A DNA stretch of 64,000 nt. It comes from Rachycentron canadum (Eukaryota; Chordata; Actinopteri; Carangiformes; Rachycentridae). A program made the translations under genes and the position numbers. Position 1 is the stretch's first letter. Every line of letters starts with the position of its first letter. The notes beneath the pieces were generated by a model. That model was not told where the DNA came from and did no database searches. It saw only the letters and a program-made list of their open reading frames with translations. Location: positions 19,049,580-19,113,579 of the forward strand of contig CM076668.1 in NCBI GenBank assembly GCA_038496675.1. Reading direction: 5' to 3'. Below, one piece after another: positions 38,940-50,299 of the stretch.

Positions 38940-40084
38940 TATATTAATATATTTTGCGGGGAGAAAATCTTTCTGAAAACAGCATCCTCAACAAACCTCA
39001 ACAAGTTTTTGTCAGAACTATTTTCCACTGAAGAAATAGACCCTTTGACAAGAATGAGCTGACGAACCAACATTTAAAATGACTCAGCTCCTCGTCCTCC
39101 GGCAGCTCAGTCACAGGTCTGGATTTTCATTTTAATAACACTCTGGTGTGTTTGCATGAGTTTGAAGCTTGTGGATGTTTTTGCCCCAAATGTGGTAAGA
39201 AAATAAAAATGTGTTTTGAGGTGAGACAGCTGACTGAGCTGCTGCTTGTTTGTGGCCGGTTTAATGAGCAGAGCAACAGTTTGTCAGGTTCTCTGATCAA
39301 TACTCTGCTGATCGATACAGGTGTTTGTTGGGGCGTGCAGAGTTTCACTGTGGGATTCGCTGAGTTATAATATTTGTTGGGAAAAAAATCATAATGAGAT
39401 TTAAATTTGTCATTTTAAGGTGAGGTGTGTGGATGTGTTAGTCATCACACAGTAACACACTCACAGACACACACGTGTTTGGGGAAACTGGTTTTCTTCA
39501 GGAACCACCTTTGGAAACTCAGTGAAAAAGCAAAAAGCTTCAGTACGCGTCTTATTTGATCTGTCGTCTCCAACATCCTGAACACAGTCGCTGAGCGGAC
39601 GGAGTCTCTCTCCTCAGGACTGAGCTGCAGCTGTGGTTTATGGTACTAACATGCACCAGATGCAGGAAAACATCATGTGCACATTCATCAAATTCACAGT
39701 CCCACCAACAGGGTCATGTGACTTTTGTTTGTTTTGCTTTGTTATCATGTATTTCTCATTCTCTGATTATTTTTGTTTTATTTTTATTCGAAGTCATTGA
39801 ATTTTTAATTTGTCTTCTATTTTTCCTCCGTTTGGCAGCAATTTATTCTGATCCGTTTCACAGCTTGTCCTGGGAGGCACTGAATGTGAGCTAACATTGG
39901 CTCAGCATAAAGCATGAACTGTATCCTCCCAGTTAACTATTGGTACAGTTTAAATGACTGAAAACGACTTTTCCTCCAGGCTTTTAGTTTTCAAACAGAT
40001 GTTTATCTGACAAATCTGGATTTTAAGATTCACAGTTTGGACTTTTTAGTTTTTGGACTCTTGATTTAGACGTTTCACATTTGA

Positions 40085-40150
40085 TTTGTCTCTTAACAAC
40101 CAGTGGAGTCGCCCCCTGATGGTCATTAGAGAGAATGAAGGTTTAAGGCT
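40085..40150 (-). repeat. dispersed repeat family A, copy 4 (fragment)
   Basis: AACAACCAGTGGAGTCGCCC and CTGATGGTCATTAGAGAGAA match copy 3. The fragment runs straight into the right inverted-repeat arm. Confidence 0.8.
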
Positions 40151-40854
40151 CAGACCAGAGTCCAGGTCCAGGTTTAGAGACAGTCTCTGGTCTTACTTCC
40201 TGTCTTTGTGATTATCTGCCACACCCTAATGTGTTAAACCTGTGTTCTTTCACCTCGTGTATTTAAGTCTCTTAGTTCCCTGTTTGTACTGAAACTTAAT
40301 GTCTTTTGCCTTTTCTGTTTTTTGCCTTTTGCTTGGCTCCAGTTGAGTTTCTCAGTTTTTGTTCCTGTATATTTGCCTGGTTTTCTTGGATTTGGATTTC
40401 TGGCTCCCCCCAGTCTGGATTCGCCTCATCCTTTTATGTGAGACTTTGTGTTTGTTCTCCTTGGTTCTTTATTAAATCCTTCACCTGAAACCACCCGTCT
40501 CAGAGTCTGTACACTGTCAGTTTCAGACTGAAACTCAAAGACTCATGTGAGATCGGACCCCAGTGATCCCTGACTTAACTCTGGTCCCAGTTGGACTCTT
40601 TTAAACACCATAAAGTAAAAATCAGTTAGAATAAATGACACGTAATAAGTTGTCGAGGACCTTTAAACCTTTAGATTTGGGACTTAGTTTTGACTTTGAC
40701 TCACCTCCATTATATTCTCATGAAGAATATTTTTGTGTGAAGCTTGTCAACAACACACAAGGAATCAATGCTACTTTGAGTTTTCTTGGAACTTAATCAG
40801 TGGCTGTTTTCCTCCTACTTCAATGACACAGGCTGCGTTTTAAAGCAGCGTCTT
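40135..40854 (+). repeat. 720-bp inverted repeat, right arm (LTR-like sequence)
   Basis: This is the inverted partner of 31,359-32,080. TATTTAA lies at about 40,260 and ATTAAA at 40,471-40,476, suggesting promoter and polyadenylation signals of a solo LTR or similar element. No reverse transcriptase, primer-binding site or clear target-site duplication was found. On its left it is continuous with a family A fragment (40,085-40,150), unlike the left arm. Confidence 0.9.
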
Positions 40855-42109
40855 AACATTTCTGTGACTAATGCTGTGTGTCCATGAGGGGGGCTGTTGT
40901 TACAGTGCAGCCCTCTGTACATGCCAATACTGTCTGTGTTTGTCAGGAGCCACTGAGGCAGAAAATGGGCGAAATATAGAAAGAGAGGAGGTGACTAAAC
41001 AAATCCATGTGAGTGGAATGGGAATGAGGCAGAGATGGAGGGAGGAGGGAGGAGAGGGGAGGCAGAGAGACGAGAGAGGAGCTAGAGGGAGTAAGAGAGT
41101 TAGAAACAGAGACTCTCAGCTGTATCCTTTAAACAGGCTCAGGGTCAAAATCATTATGGGGCTCAGTTCATTTTCATTCTATTAACTGTAATTTTGTGCT
41201 TTCATTTCCATTTCTAAATGAACATAAATGACTCAGACATTGTGGAGAAAAGATTTTCAAATCTCAGACACTTTAGGAGAAATAAAATAGAAAACTATGA
41301 TATATGAAAACTGGTTATTAAGGTGTTAAATCAATTAATCAATTGAATAATCCTTAACTGTCTGCAGATAATGAGTCATCTGGGCTGATGCTAAACTACT
41401 GAAGGCCTCCATTTTAAACTGAGTTCGTTTCCAGCCTCATAATCCTTCCCTGCAGGGAAGTTTCTCTCTCTCGACACCTCTGAGCTCTTTGATATCTGCA
41501 TTTTGAGACACGGCGCTCGTGTGGTGAGGTGTTTGAGACCAGCCTGAGAAAAGACAGAGGCAGAAACAGAAACAGAGGCGGAGAAGGAGAGGGAGGGAGG
41601 GAGGGAGCTGTATCGTTAGCAGGGGAAGAGGAAGGAGGCAATAAGTAGCTGCAGTGTTATCAATACCCGACTGCACGGCGCACTGAGCTGTTGTAATTTC
41701 TTACACGAGTCACACTTTCAGGCTTGTGTGTGAAGATGCTCTCGGTGTGTGTGTTGAGCTCTGCAGCCACTGTTTGTTTGCAGAATAATTCTGCAGAAAG
41801 CAGCAGCTCTGTGGTGAATCAGAGACACAAAAAGACCTGTTTTACAGGGGTTTTTAGAGCCAAATAAGCCTCCTTTATTTTGGCAGCACTGACAGAGAGG
41901 GGACGACGCGCAGCAGAGAGACTCAGGATTGGGTCATCGCGTGCACCAGGGTTTGAGCCTTACAAGAAACTGAATATGATTAAATTGTGCAATAGGCATC
42001 AAAGAGAAGTGAGGACATTTCACAGATGAAGCCATTTATTAATCAACTTCAGCCAAAGTGCAGTCAACATCAGAAACCTGAATCAGATCAGTATCTGTGG
42101 ATTTAGTCC

Positions 42110-42250
42110 GTCTTCATGTGATCCCAGACTGACTCCATGGCTCTGAGATCAGGTCTCTGTGGGGACCAGACCATCTGCTGCAGGCCTCCTTGTTCTTCTG
42201 GTCTGTGAAGATACTTCTTTATGACCCTGCCCGTGTCTTTTTCAGATGGA
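42110..42250 (-). mobile_element. Tc1-like transposase relic (second subfamily)
   Basis: TTCATGTGATCCCAGACTGA, CTCTGAGATCAGGTCTCTGT, GGACCAGACCATCTGCTGCA and CTCCTTGTTCTTCTGGTCTG correspond to the minus-strand coding region near the catalytic DDE portion of another fish Tc1 subfamily, recognised from memory. It is broken and has no visible termini. Confidence 0.6.
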
Positions 42251-44584
42251 AGCACTCAATATTTAAAAACTATTTCCATATCCTTATGCGGACCTATTTT
42301 TTCTATCTACTCACCTGTTGTTCTTCCCATAGACTCGGTGGGTTGACACTTGGCTCATCCTGTTGATTTCCAAAGTCACCACCTGCAGTACAAATATCCT
42401 CCTCTCCAGTCTTCAGCAGTCTGTTAAATTGCAGCCTCTTGCTCCAGTTGTTGTTTGTTTGATATCTTGCTCAGTTTTTTGACTCCTGCCTAAACCTCCC
42501 TCCTCTGCCTGCTGCCTCACTCGTCCTCTGATCCTGGATCTCTGTTACCTCCCCACTTGGTCGCCTCACCATCCTTGGTTTCCTCACCAAGCCTTTGCCC
42601 AGTTCCCTCACTGCCCCAGCTCAGTTCTCTTCTCTTTATCTCTCGTGCAAATAAACTGATAAAACTGAATTCCTGTGTGCACTGTTGGTTCAGAACATTA
42701 TGACCCTCCCTCTCTCTGCGGGACTGATGCTGCTTTCATTCGGATTAAATCAATCGAATTATACTGACATTTAAACATTATTAAATCTGAAAAAAATAAA
42801 CGAAAGAAAAGATGAAGAGAGGGAGAATGGGAAACATGTAAGAGAGACAGAAATTCAACCCTACAACAAGGACACACTGACTTTTCTCCTGTGTCCATTA
42901 TGTATGAGGCCTGTGCTGCCAGATACTATAGCCATATTCTCTGCCTATTTTTGCTTCAGTAAACTCAATAATGAATGATATTGACCTGCTGTTCACTCCT
43001 CATCGATTCAAGTCTGCAGCTGACGATTGAGATCTGACTCTTAACTCTGGCTTTGAAAATTACTTTTTCAAAAATCCCAAACTTTTTTTGTTTTTATTTG
43101 ACATATTGACCAAAGAGCATAAAACGGATTTGTTTATTGATGACTGAGGTCTGTTTGCAGCAGGATGCATAAGGCGGGTGGACATTTTCTGAGAGAAACA
43201 TGCCGTGGCGTCCCAGTGGCGACGCCTGAGGATGTGCACGAGCGCCAGCTGAGGGTGCTCGTCCATCCATCCAATCCATCTCTCTCAAAGAAATGGCCAC
43301 TCGCTTTGCTCTGATGTTACTTCATGCACCTGCAGCCTTGTGGCACTTCTCAACCGCAAAGACGGTTCAGGCTATTATTCTGAATTATTAGAAAAAAGCA
43401 TCAAATGACCCTGCTTTTTGTGTCGTCGTCTTTCTTTTTATTTCATTTTATAGTGAATTATTGATCTGAAATTTATTAAAGACAACAGCTGAATCAATCC
43501 TCTGTATTGGCTGTGCTCTCTATTTCCTTATCTAACTGCAGCAGCATGTGTGATGAAATTAATAGAGCTCTGCAGTCACGACAGTATGTTAGATGGTTGT
43601 AAGTAGGCGGGGATGGGAGTGCGTCTGTGCAATTACCCTTATCAATCCCCCCCCCCCCGTTCAACAGGGTGTCGAACACACCGGGAAGAATGATCTTCCA
43701 GTGAATAACTTCATTCCATCTTCTCTCTTCTATAAAAGCAAATTAAAAATAGAGACAAGAAACTTTAATAAATTGATGTCTGGCGAGAAAGTGAGTGCAA
43801 CTTATTTTCAATATTAAAAATTCGTTTTATTACCTTTGAGAGTGGGGGTGGGGATGGGGTGGGGTGGGGGGGTTCTTGAGACTGCAGGATCATGTGTATA
43901 AACGTGGGCCAAGTGATTATGTGAAGTGGAGACACTAATGTTCATATTGGCACATTAAATTTTCAGCAGCTTGTTTCCCACATGAACGACATCACAAAAG
44001 AAAAAACAAAACAAAAAAAACAAGCCGACTGAGAATTATGCAGGAAATGGTTATAAATGTTTCACTATCCTTCATGGAGACAAAGATATTAATTGTTGTG
44101 CTCTGGAGGTTTTTCAGGGTGAATAAAAGGAGAAATATCGGAGAACCTCGTTGAACGTTTAGTGTCAAGCAGCAGAAAAACATCCTGCGCCAACACGAGC
44201 AGCCACAACAAAACATCCTGAAGCGTTTGTTTCCAGTAACTACAGGAGCTGCTTGTCCAGGATAATGTCCTAAAGTTCCTCTCCAGCCTTGTTAACAATC
44301 CTCCGCTATGATTAAAGTTTTGTCTAACATGGTTTTCCCACATAAAAACTGATCATTTATTTATTCATGTTGGTTGTTAGCTTGTAACTGGCAGTGGCTG
44401 ACACAGTGTCAGTGGTTATGCTAATGCTAACTCTGGGTCTCTGTACTGACAAGGTGAATTTTTAATCATAATAATTGTTTTATTATAAACCAAATGAGTA
44501 AAAGATTAGTGTTGGATATTTATGAAAAACATTAGATCTCTCAGTGCAATGTTGAAGAGTTAACTCCAGAGTTAACACCACTGC

Positions 44585-44815
44585 TGCTCGGCTCCTGACT
44601 CACCCCGGTCAACATCTCTACGCTGGCTTCCTGTTTGTTTTAGGATTGATTTAAAATTCATTCTATTCATTATTTTATAAATATCTGCTTTTGTCCCCTT
44701 ATGAGCCAGGACGCCGCCGTCCTTCTGGTTTCTGGAACAAACTACCAGAGCAAATCAGTTCCTCATTGTATTTCACTTTTTAAAACACATTTTCATATTG
44801 AAAAAAGATTTTATT
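44585..44815 (+). mobile_element. LINE 3'-end relic
   Basis: CACTGGCTNCCTGTT-type text (CGCTGGCTTCCTGTTTGTTT), AGGATTGATTTAAAATTCAT, TTCTGGAACAAACTACCAGA and AAAACACATTTTCATATTGA occur in the order typical of the C-terminal coding end of fish L2/Rex-type LINEs. It is heavily decayed. Confidence 0.5.
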
Positions 44816-46220
44816 GTGCAATCTACCATCATCAAACACTTGATTTTCATTTTTAGATTGAAATTATTGTAATGGTTAAAGATGTAGTGTCCATGAAAAC
44901 ATCAAGTCCTCTACAAACGTACCAGAAACAGCTGTGTGAGCCTTCGTTGTCATCGGAACAACACAACATAGATGACCTTCAGGGTTGTTTTTTAAGGACA
45001 AGTGGGGTAAAAAGAAATAAAGAAGCTGATATGTAGATAAATAAGGAGGCTATACACCATTAAAGTAAAAGCAGAACCCTTAACAAGATCGGGCATCTGT
45101 GGAAAAAGTTGTTGTCCAGTGATGTGTTTGCAATGAACTGTACAGACCTGGAACAGACATACACAGACACACACTGAAGGGAGACAAGCAGCCGGGCAAA
45201 CAAATTCAGTGATAGACTATGAATGAGGACAGAGGCAGACAATAGATGGACGGTCTGGGAGGCACAGAGCGGTGAGAGACAGAACCAGATCGAACACCAT
45301 ACAAAAGATTTCTTATCCGGGTCAAGGAGGAGCAATCCTCAGGAGTCCTGCCTGGCATCTCATCTCATTGTGTGGACCCCTTTCCTCTCAGATCCAGACA
45401 GCTTTTTCTTCTTCTCTGCTCCACTGCTGCTCGGCCACCTCCTCCTGTAGCGTGAAGGATGGAGCATCCTGCCACCGCTGAATCACGGCTGTCTCTGCGT
45501 CTTTAGGACATTTTAAGTAATTTGTAAGCTAAAAATCACATTCAGCGACTAGAGACAGCAGCTATTTGGTTGTTTATTATTTTGTTTACTGTCTTTGTTC
45601 ACTTTGCTTTTTCCTCCTTTCTTGTCAAGTTTTTTTTTTTCTTTTTTAATTTACTGCCTTTCGACTGAGGAGACCTGTAGGCGAAGTTGGAGTCCTTTTG
45701 CTTCGGTACAAATCAGGGAATGAGTTATTCCATCGCACTTATCCATTGGCTGGGTCAAGTTTCATACATAAAAGTTTCAAACAAACAGTGATTTATAAAC
45801 CCAAACCTCTTTGGAGGAGTCGTTTCCTTCACTTTTAAAGGCCTGGGTGAGGAAAAGCATCAGCAAACTCATCCCTAACCCATATATCAGGACTTGTTTT
45901 ACGGCAAAATCTTATTTGGATTGCAGTCTTGTGTTGTGAGGTCCAAATGGAGATGGAGCAGTGAGTCCTCTCTCCCCTCTTCACCGGCCGTATGTCAGAG
46001 AGACAGCCCCACTAAAAGGCCTTATGACGCTAACCAGTCATTTCTGTGCTCACTGAAAATTCACTTTAAGACACTGCAGGAGATTCTTGTCATTCGCTTG
46101 TGGTAAATAACAATTTACCAATTTTGTTCTTGTCAGAGTTATTGTTATTCTCATTGGTGCACTGAATTGCCTTCTGACATCTGCTGTTACAAGAGAGGAG
46201 GAAGTGATTATCAGAGATTT

Positions 46221-46321
46221 GTAGCTCAGGTGGTAGAACAGGTTGTGCAGAGTTGATGGTTTGATCCCCAGCTCCTCCTGTTCGAGGGCCAAGAGAAGAA
46301 GACACTGAACCCCAAACTGCC
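46221..46321 (+). mobile_element. tRNA-derived SINE relic
   Basis: Box-A-like GTAGCTCAGGTGGTAGAACA and box-B-like GGTTTGATCCCC are followed by GAAGACACTGAACCCCAAAC. This is the same architecture as the minus-strand copy at 25.3 kb. Confidence 0.75.
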
Positions 46322-46600
46322 TCATATGAAAACCAAATGTGTTAAAATGTAAATAGAGAAATAGCAGTTGTCTTTTCGTGATGATGCTTGTTTTCCTCAT
46401 GTTATGCTTTTTAGTCTGAAATGCAGAATGTTGACTGAGCCATGAACGCACCACTAGGGGAGGGTTTCTGTCTCTGTCAATGCAGGAAAGTTCCCGCTTC
46501 GCCGTCCATCACTACAGTAACACTCACTCCAGAACTGTAGGACCCGTGACCCCAGTGCAACTTGGGCCTGACTAATAATAATAACAATAATAATAATAAC

Positions 46601-46868
46601 TGTCTCTAAACCTGGATCTTTTAAGTGAAGCCAGTGCTGAAGAGCCTCAAACCTTCATTCTCTCTAATGACCATCAGGGGGCGACTCCACTGGTTGTTAA
46701 AGAAGTCAGATTGTATTGAAGTCTATGGGAAAATGTCCCTACTTCTCCTTGATTTATTAGCTCAGTAAACGTTTTCCTAATGAGTTTATGGTCTCAGTCT
46801 CTAGTTTCAAGTCTTCAATACAACATGATGTTCATTTTTTAAATGATGGTCCATTTAGAGGAAAATAG
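46601..46868 (+). repeat. dispersed repeat family A, copy 5
   Basis: The most complete plus-strand copy, from CTGTCTCTAAACCTGGATCT through CATCAGGGGGCGACTCCACT to GGTCCATTTAGAGGAAAATA. Its left end shares CTGTCTCTAAACCTGGA with the ends of both inverted arms. An AT-rich (AATAAT)n tract precedes it. Confidence 0.85.
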
Positions 46869-47433
46869 AGTGTAGGGAGTCTGAAGAGGGTCTCAGAGGA
46901 AGTTCTATTGGATCCATGATGAGAACAACTGAGGCAGTTTGAGCACAAAGGGAGGAACTATCTCAGTGTTAGTCTGGTGTTCCTAATAAAGTGCTTACAA
47001 CCGGCTCAAAAACTGCAACACAAGGAAGGATACAACAGTTAGATGCAAAAAGAATGAATCTATTTACAAAAGAAACCGATGTTAGAAATAAGGGACCCAG
47101 GAAAAGCTGCGTTCTTGTGTCTGGTAGTTGACAGATTGACATGTACCATCATAAAGTCCTCACAGTGTGAGGTCCCTGTTCAGTCACAAACAGGACTGAC
47201 CTTTATCCCCGTGGGCAATTAAGGGTTTATTGATTTAGATGTAGGGCAAAGCATAACCTCAATTCAGATCCAGACATTAATGAGTTACAGGCAGGGTAAA
47301 CAAGACCTAAGAGACAACAGTCGGGTAAGAACATGTGACTAAGATCAGTGACCAATAGAGTCAGTGAAGACTGGAGATTGGCCTTATTGGGGTGAGGTGT
47401 GGGAGTGTATTACGACTGTGTGATACCTCGAGA

Positions 47434-47644
47434 TATAAACAGCCTGTGGGGCAGGACGTCAGGAATAATTGGTGCAGCTTTACTCTGGTTGACCTGCTGA
47501 TATTGCACTGCTCTTCATTTTCCTCCTTGGCTTGTCAGAGATGTCACTCAGTGAGTGGAAAAGTCAGGATTCTGGTGATAAAGTAACGGGGGTCATGACT
47601 CTGGGGTGTTGGTTTAACCCATGTTTTTGGATGTTTCCCTTTAG
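47434..47644 (+). promoter_or_regulatory. probable promoter and 5' non-coding exon of the SNTX-like gene
   Basis: TATAAA lies at 47,434-47,439. A strong donor (CTCA|GTGAGT) at about 47,551 and an acceptor (CCTTTAG) ending at 47,644 would define a non-coding exon of roughly 85 bases and a 94-base intron just before the start-codon exon. This is inferred from signals only. Confidence 0.45.
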
Positions 47645-47653
47645 GTTGAAGAC

Positions 47654-50119
47654 ATGGCTTCAGGTAATATGGAGGTGGCGGCCCTGGGCCGACCCTTCAC
47701 CTTAGGGATGCTGTATGATGCTCGCAAAGATAAAGTGATCCCAGGTAAATTGAAATATTGGTTAAATGTGGAAAATATTTCTCAAGCAGATGAAAAAAAA
47801 ATGATGTAAAAAAAAATATATGTAAAATGATTTACTGGTGCAAACCTCTAAATCTATCATTTATATTGAGAATTTTGAGTTTGACAGTATTTGGTGTTGA
47901 TTGTGTTGTTATTTACACTATAATCACCATTTTTCTCAAAACAATACAGATACAGTTGCAAACTGGGATGGTTTGAATACCTTGATTTTCTTGCCTAATT
48001 GTTGTTTGATTGTCTTTCTTGTTTTAAAGGTATCAATTTGTGGGATGATAATACCGTACAAGCTAATGCTCAGGAAAGTCGGCAGCAAACCAGCAAGGTT
48101 GACGTTTCTTTATCTGATTCCATCGAGGACAAGTCTTCTCTGCTTAATGTGGAAGGTTCCCTAAAGGCCAGTTTCCTTGGTGGACTGGTAGAAGTTGGAG
48201 GATCTGCCAAATACCTGAATGATCAGAAGAAATATCAGAACCAGAGCAGAGTGACACTTATGTACAGAGCTACCACCACCTTCAAACAGTTGTCTATCAA
48301 TCGTCTTGGAAAGAAGGACATGCAGCAACAGGCTGTCATCAAACAGGGCTTGGCCACACATGTAGTCACCGCCATCCTTTACGGGGCAAATGCTTTCTTT
48401 GTATTTGACAGTGAGATGTTAGAGGCTAACAGTCTTCACGACACCCAGGGCAGCATGAAAGCTGTGTTAAAGAAGCTCCCCACAGTTGATGTTGGAATGA
48501 AAGCGAAAATCCAACTGACTGATAAAGAAAGAGACGTTACCAAGAAATTCACCTGCAAATTCTACGGTGACTTCCTCCTTGAAAACAACGTTGCAACGTT
48601 TGAAGAGGCAATGAAGGCCTTTGTGCAACTTCCAAAGCTACTGGGAGAAAGGAGGGAGAACGCTGTTCCAATGAAGGTCTGGCTGATGCCGCTTAAATGT
48701 CTTGACCCTGAAGCTGTGCAGCTCACGAAGGAGATCAGCGATGGACTCCTCGACGAGATCCAAAAGGCTCTGAACATTTTTAGAGAATTGGAGATGAGGT
48801 GCAACGATTCTCTGGAAGACCGTGTGATCAAGAAATTTCCACAAATCAATCAGAAGATAAAAATATTCAAAGATCTGTGTAATCGTTACACATCTAGGCT
48901 CCAGAATAGACTCAAAGAAAAACTGCCAGATATTCGTGCAGGTGCAGAGCCTGAGAGCATACTGAAAAAATACATTGAAGTGAGAGAGCAGACAGCTTTC
49001 AGTACAGACAAATTAACCAAGTGGATGGATCATAAAGAGAGAGAAATCAGCGTCATCAAGTCCTGCGTAGATATGGAGAGGACCAAGGTGAAGATTGTCT
49101 CAAATAAAAATGAGCTGGAAAGAGAGGTTCTTGCTCGAGGTGTGGAAGACGCCCTGTGCTTTGTTTTCACATTCGTGGAAAGTGGCGATCCCTACCTTGA
49201 TGCAATGGACAACTATTTGCGCTCACCTAAATCAGGAAGCACAGTCGAAGTCCAGCGGTTGCCTTTTGGTAAATTCATAAATGAAATGAAAGGAAAAGCC
49301 GAAGCCTTCCACGATCTCGCCAAAGCCCTAAGGAACAACAGACGATTCTGTTTCCTTATAGCGGCCATGGCAAACAAGAAATACAGAGGAGCGTCCATCT
49401 ACCATTACAAGCAAGGCAATCTGGTCAGTGATAACTTCACACCGCCTGAAATCACAGACGTGAAGGCTGTGAAAAACAGAAGAGATCTCATCTGGTGTAA
49501 GTTGTTTTTTAATCATTTGTCTTCTCGTTTTTGTCGGGTGAGTTGGATGCAGTAACAGATTTTGGTGTCTCCATCAGATGCCTGTGATCTCACCCTGGAC
49601 CCCGACACTGCAAACAACTACCTCATTCTGTCCGACGGAAACAAACGGGCAACGTGCGGGGAATGGCAGCAGTATCCCGACAAGCTCAGCAGGTTTGATA
49701 AACACTGTCAGGTGCTGTGCAAAGAGGGGTTGACTGGACGCCATTACTGGGAGGTGGAGTGGAGTAATGGTGACAATGATGAGGTCGGTGTGGCCGTGTC
49801 ATACGACAGAATTGGCAGGAAAGGTGGTGGTTCAGCAAGCAGGCTGGGACATAATGTAGTATCCTGGTATTTTGGCCACAGGTACGGGCTTTATGCCTGG
49901 CACAATGCTAAAGAATACTGCGGCCCTCTCCCCCAGGGCGACTGCAGAAAAGTCGGAGTGTATCTCGACTGGCATGCCGGCACTTTGTCCTTCTACAGAG
50001 TCTCTTCTAACAGATTAAGTCACCTCTACACCTTCAAAACCAGATTCACTGAGGCCGTTTATCCGGCTGTCTGGATTTGGGTGAAGTCCAACTTTGTTCA
50101 CCTGTGTGATTTTGAATAG
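47654..50119 (+). CDS. stonustoxin/verrucotoxin-like (SNTX family) protein, intact
   Basis: This is a member of the SNTX family of perforin-superfamily (MACPF/CDC) proteins. In stonefish venom, paired subunits form membrane pores; most fish carry non-venom relatives of unknown, possibly immune, function. Coding exons 47,654-47,744, 48,030-49,496 and 49,578-50,119 keep phase across GT-AG introns and give 2,100 nt (699 residues), the usual family length. Domains in order: MACPF-like about 1-265 (family start ALGRPFTLGMLYDAR; THVVTAILYGANAFFVFD), helical FAT-like about 266-385, thioredoxin-like about 386-517, and PRY-SPRY 520-699 in the last exon (LDPDTANNYLILSD, GRHYWEVEW, GVYLDWHAGTLSFY). No signal peptide is seen, as in known family members. 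ATG 47,654 fits the conserved N-terminus. AATAAA follows at 50,270-50,275. I see no break; whether it is pore-forming or venom-expressed cannot be told. Confidence 0.92.
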
Positions 50120-50269
50120 GAGCAGTCAGAGCACACAGGCGGACCAGTGTTGCAGCTCAAAACATTAGCCCCTGGAATCAAACCAGTGAAGTAGTTTCAC
50201 CTCATATTAGAACAATTATGTGTCAAACGATTTTAGTATTTTCATACCATTTCATTCATGTTGATTCTG

Positions 50270-50275
50270 AATAAA
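50270..50275 (+). terminator. poly(A) signal of the SNTX-like gene
   Basis: The first canonical AATAAA after the stop, 150 bases downstream. Confidence 0.65.
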
Positions 50276-50299
50276 CACATTCAAACGAGAATGTAAAGA

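Larger units (their letters stand above)
32081..40134. other. 8-kb spacer between the inverted arms
   Basis: No gene is seen. It holds (GT)n arrays, a perfect 19-bp-arm palindrome (32,424-32,466), SINE-like blocks (34.0-34.3 kb), repeat family A copy 3 (35.4 kb), a Tc1 MITE-like element (38.4 kb), and AT-rich unique DNA. Confidence 0.5.
40855..47400. other. intergenic: transposon relics, no gene seen
   Basis: No supported coding exon. The region contains a Tc1 relic (42.1 kb), an LTR- or SINE-like tail with AATAAA near 42,649, a C11 run near 43,650, a G-rich run near 43,850, a LINE 3'-end relic (44.6 kb), a SINE (46.2 kb) and repeat family A copy 5 (46.6 kb). Confidence 0.5.

Noticed and set aside
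39146..39370. Cys-rich 74-codon frame with a CFCPKCGK zinc-ribbon look
   Set aside because: Single short frame, no partner cysteine pair at proper spacing, no splice context or homology.
46221..46290. Possible tRNA gene
   Set aside because: A and B boxes are present but the cloverleaf is degenerate and a SINE tail follows, so it is called a SINE relic.
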